Source of the DNA: Roseobacter sp. HKCCD6576-2
GTDB taxonomy: Bacteria > Pseudomonadota > Alphaproteobacteria > Rhodobacterales > Rhodobacteraceae
Assembly: GCF_013179285.1 (NCBI RefSeq)
Contig: NZ_WVNW01000013.1
Span: 1-35,102 of the forward strand
Direction of reading: 5' to 3'
DNA: 35,102 bases
Of the stretch, positions 33,860 through 35,102 are shown in pieces. Below the pieces are notes generated by a model. That model searched no databases. It was not told where the DNA came from and was given only the letters and a program-made list of their open reading frames with translations. How positions within the stretch are numbered: the first letter of the stretch is position 1; each line of letters begins with the position of its first letter. Position numbers and translations under genes: made by a program.

Positions 33860-34417
33860 TCAGAATCTGAGTGCCGCCCTGAGAACAAGTGCATCAAACC
33901 CAACATCGTCAACAGCACCTGCTTCACCCGCTGCACGCCGCGCGAGGTACTCCATCCCGAAGACGATGTTGTTTTCGAGGTCGTAATCAGCACCAACGCC
34001 TAAATTAAACCCGTTTGCCCGAGCTTCCGCTGCATAGATGCGCGAGACGCCTGCTACACCATAAAACAAGATGTTGTTGAACGCGTAGCCGACACGACCT
34101 TTCATATCAAAGGCATCAAAGTCCAAAGAGAACTCTTCTCCATCAATCCCTAATCTGGTATCAGGGACTATTAAAAAGGCAAATTCGCCACCAAAAACGA
34201 AGTCGTCATCTTGCGCATTGTAACCGGCGAACGCACTAAAAGTAGTGCCCGAGTCAGGTTGATAGTTTGCGAAACCGCCATCCTCTTCAACTGACAGCTC
34301 ATTTGTAATGCTGGAGCCAACTAAAAGTCCGGTATATGCACCGCTCCAATCAGCAAGCGCGTGCGTTGGGACGGCGGTCGCGAGGACCAAAAAAACAGCT
34401 TTTGCGCAATAAATCAT
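33860..34417 (-). CDS. Small outer-membrane beta-barrel protein
   Basis: The preferred start is the ATG at 34415-34417 (MIYCAKAVFLVLATAVPTHA, LA, a signal peptide) with GGGAGAA upstream; the in-frame extension to 34513 is rejected. The 185-aa precursor gives a mature protein opening DWSGAYTGLLVGSSI, the usual start of Omp25/RopB-like and other 8-stranded barrels. FSAFAGYNAQDDDFVFGGEF, FDAFDMKGRVGYAFNNILFY and VGADYDLENNIVFGMEYLAR alternate as beta strands, and the chain ends LRAALRF with the terminal Phe recognised by the BAM complex. No specific function can be given. The gene lies between two IS5 fragments. Confidence 0.82.
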   Translation of the reverse strand: MIYCAKAVFLVLATAVPTHALADWSGAYTGLLVGSSITNELSVEEDGGFANYQPDSGTTFSAFAGYNAQDDDFVFGGEFAFLIVPDTRLGIDGEEFSLDFDAFDMKGRVGYAFNNILFYGVAGVSRIYAAEARANGFNLGVGADYDLENNIVFGMEYLARRAAGEAGAVDDVGFDALVLRAALRF

Positions 34418-34790
34418 CGTTTGTTCTCCCGAAGTGCGATGGGGTAAGTGACGGCGGGGTATCATTCTCACAAAGATGAATTCGTCTGCGATTTCGCTAA
34501 CGCGACATACCATTCAAATTGGTGAGTTATCAGTGTTGATCTCGCTCGCATCCTGAAGGCGCTGGTGATTAAGTGAAAAATTAGTTCTTTTTTCAGCTAG
34601 CGCTTTCGGAACTTTATTACTTGAAACTTTATTGCTCCATTATGCGCGCATGCGTCCAATCGACTCGTCCGTCATCAGAAATAATCCCTGCTCGCTCTAC
34701 TCGAAAATATTAATAGCCTATACCTGGATAGACACAGGCTATGATGCGATCTGCGCCTATCAAACAATCATTTGGTCAACACAGCCTAGG
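34418..34790. other. AT-rich intergenic region with promoter potential and a recurrent motif
   Basis: No gene is seen. The half next to 34417 should hold the promoter of the outer-membrane protein gene. At 34728-34759 a segment beginning ATAGACACAGGCTATGATGC and continuing to CTGCGCCTA resembles 3559-3590 and 12610-12640. At 34776-34800 the IS5 end reads, on the minus strand, TCATGACCTAG-like sequence followed by GCTGTGTTGACC, a terminal-repeat-like tract. Confidence 0.5.
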
Positions 34791-35102
34791 TCATGTTGAC
34801 AAAGGGCGCAGCCAGAGACGGATGGATGCGATGTCGACGAAGCCCAAGAAGCTTTCGGCAGTTTTGTCGTAGCGGGTCGCAACTCGGCGGGCATTCTTCA
34901 GCTTGTTGAAGCATCGCTCGACCAGGTTTCGTAGACGATACAGTGGGCGATCCACTCCAACTCGCCTTTTCTGCGACTTCCGCACTGGGATCACCGGTTG
35001 GATGTATCGGCTGCGCATATCTTCACGAATGCTGTCAGCATCGTAGCTCGTGTCAGCGAGTAATACGAAATGTTCCGGCAGGTTGTCGTCCATGACCAGG
35101 TC
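34791..35102 (-). CDS. IS5-family transposase, C-terminal part (runs off the right edge)
   Basis: The frame is open from the right edge (DLVMDDNLPEHFVLLADTSYD) to the stop at 34791. It includes VGVDRPLYRLRNLVERCFNK and ARRVATRYDKTAESFLGF, then LWLRPLST. This is the catalytic C-terminal half of an IS5-type DDE transposase. The residues after the catalytic Asp are TSYD, where the relative at 33443 and most members have RGYD. Because the N-terminal part is outside the window, intactness cannot be judged. Confidence 0.85.
   Translation of the reverse strand, partial: DLVMDDNLPEHFVLLADTSYDADSIREDMRSRYIQPVIPVRKSQKRRVGVDRPLYRLRNLVERCFNKLKNARRVATRYDKTAESFLGFVDIASIRLWLRPLST

Noticed and set aside
34418-34513. 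Longer start for the small outer-membrane protein
   Set aside because: The extension is charged, lacks a ribosome site and precedes a normal signal peptide with GGGAGAA in front.

Overview
The window looks like an accessory region of an alphaproteobacterial chromosome or megaplasmid, probably Rhodobacterales. The evidence is the GC-rich coding, a MOBQ/Ti-TraA-type relaxase, a TAXI-type TRAP transporter, and several insertion-sequence fragments of types common in that order. The species assignment is inference.

Layout from left to right. (1) 1-2722, minus strand: the N-terminal 907 codons of a large autotransporter with a signal peptide, a repetitive beta-helix passenger, and a pertactin-like linker just before the window edge. 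(2) 2.8-3.6 kb: a diverged block that recurs as a direct repeat at 12.0-12.7 kb, carrying an 8-bp tandem array. (3) 3.8-9.2 kb: a stretch of decayed insertion sequences (IS3, IS481-like, IS5) and decayed genes, interrupted by one intact-looking divergent pair (a secreted tandem ABM-domain protein and a LysR regulator) and a small lipoprotein. (4) 10.0-12.7 kb: a subtilisin-like protease of autotransporter type without a beta-barrel, preceded by a loose barrel-tail remnant and the second copy of the direct repeat. (5) 12.8-23.4 kb: one giant gene of about 3,507 codons, a MobA/MobL relaxase fused to a Toprim/primase-like region and to a two-NTPase helicase unit present twice in tandem. (6) 23.4-24.9 kb: a small unassigned ORF, an unknown 169-aa protein and a truncated gene. 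(7) 24.98-32.80 kb: an intact catabolic locus. Its minus-strand operon is an IclR regulator, LeuC-like and LeuD-like hydro-lyase subunits, a TAXI receptor and a fused TRAP permease. Divergent on the plus strand are an isocitrate-lyase/PEP-mutase family lyase and an amidase. (8) 32.8-35.1 kb: an IS110/IS5 chimeric scar, a small outer-membrane beta-barrel protein, and a second IS5 end in inverted orientation at the right edge.

How the genes may work together. The catabolic locus reads as import of a small carboxylate or amide (TRAP-TAXI), deamidation (amidase), hydration or isomerisation to a substituted malate (LeuCD-like), and retro-aldol cleavage (lyase), under IclR control. The exact substrate cannot be read from the sequence. 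The two secreted-protein genes at the left share the same diverged upstream module, which suggests a duplicated cassette. The giant relaxase is the most unusual object: relaxase, primase-like region and four P-loop NTPase cores in one polypeptide, with no type IV secretion genes in view, so it may belong to a mobilizable element.

No tRNA, rRNA or CRISPR array was recognised.
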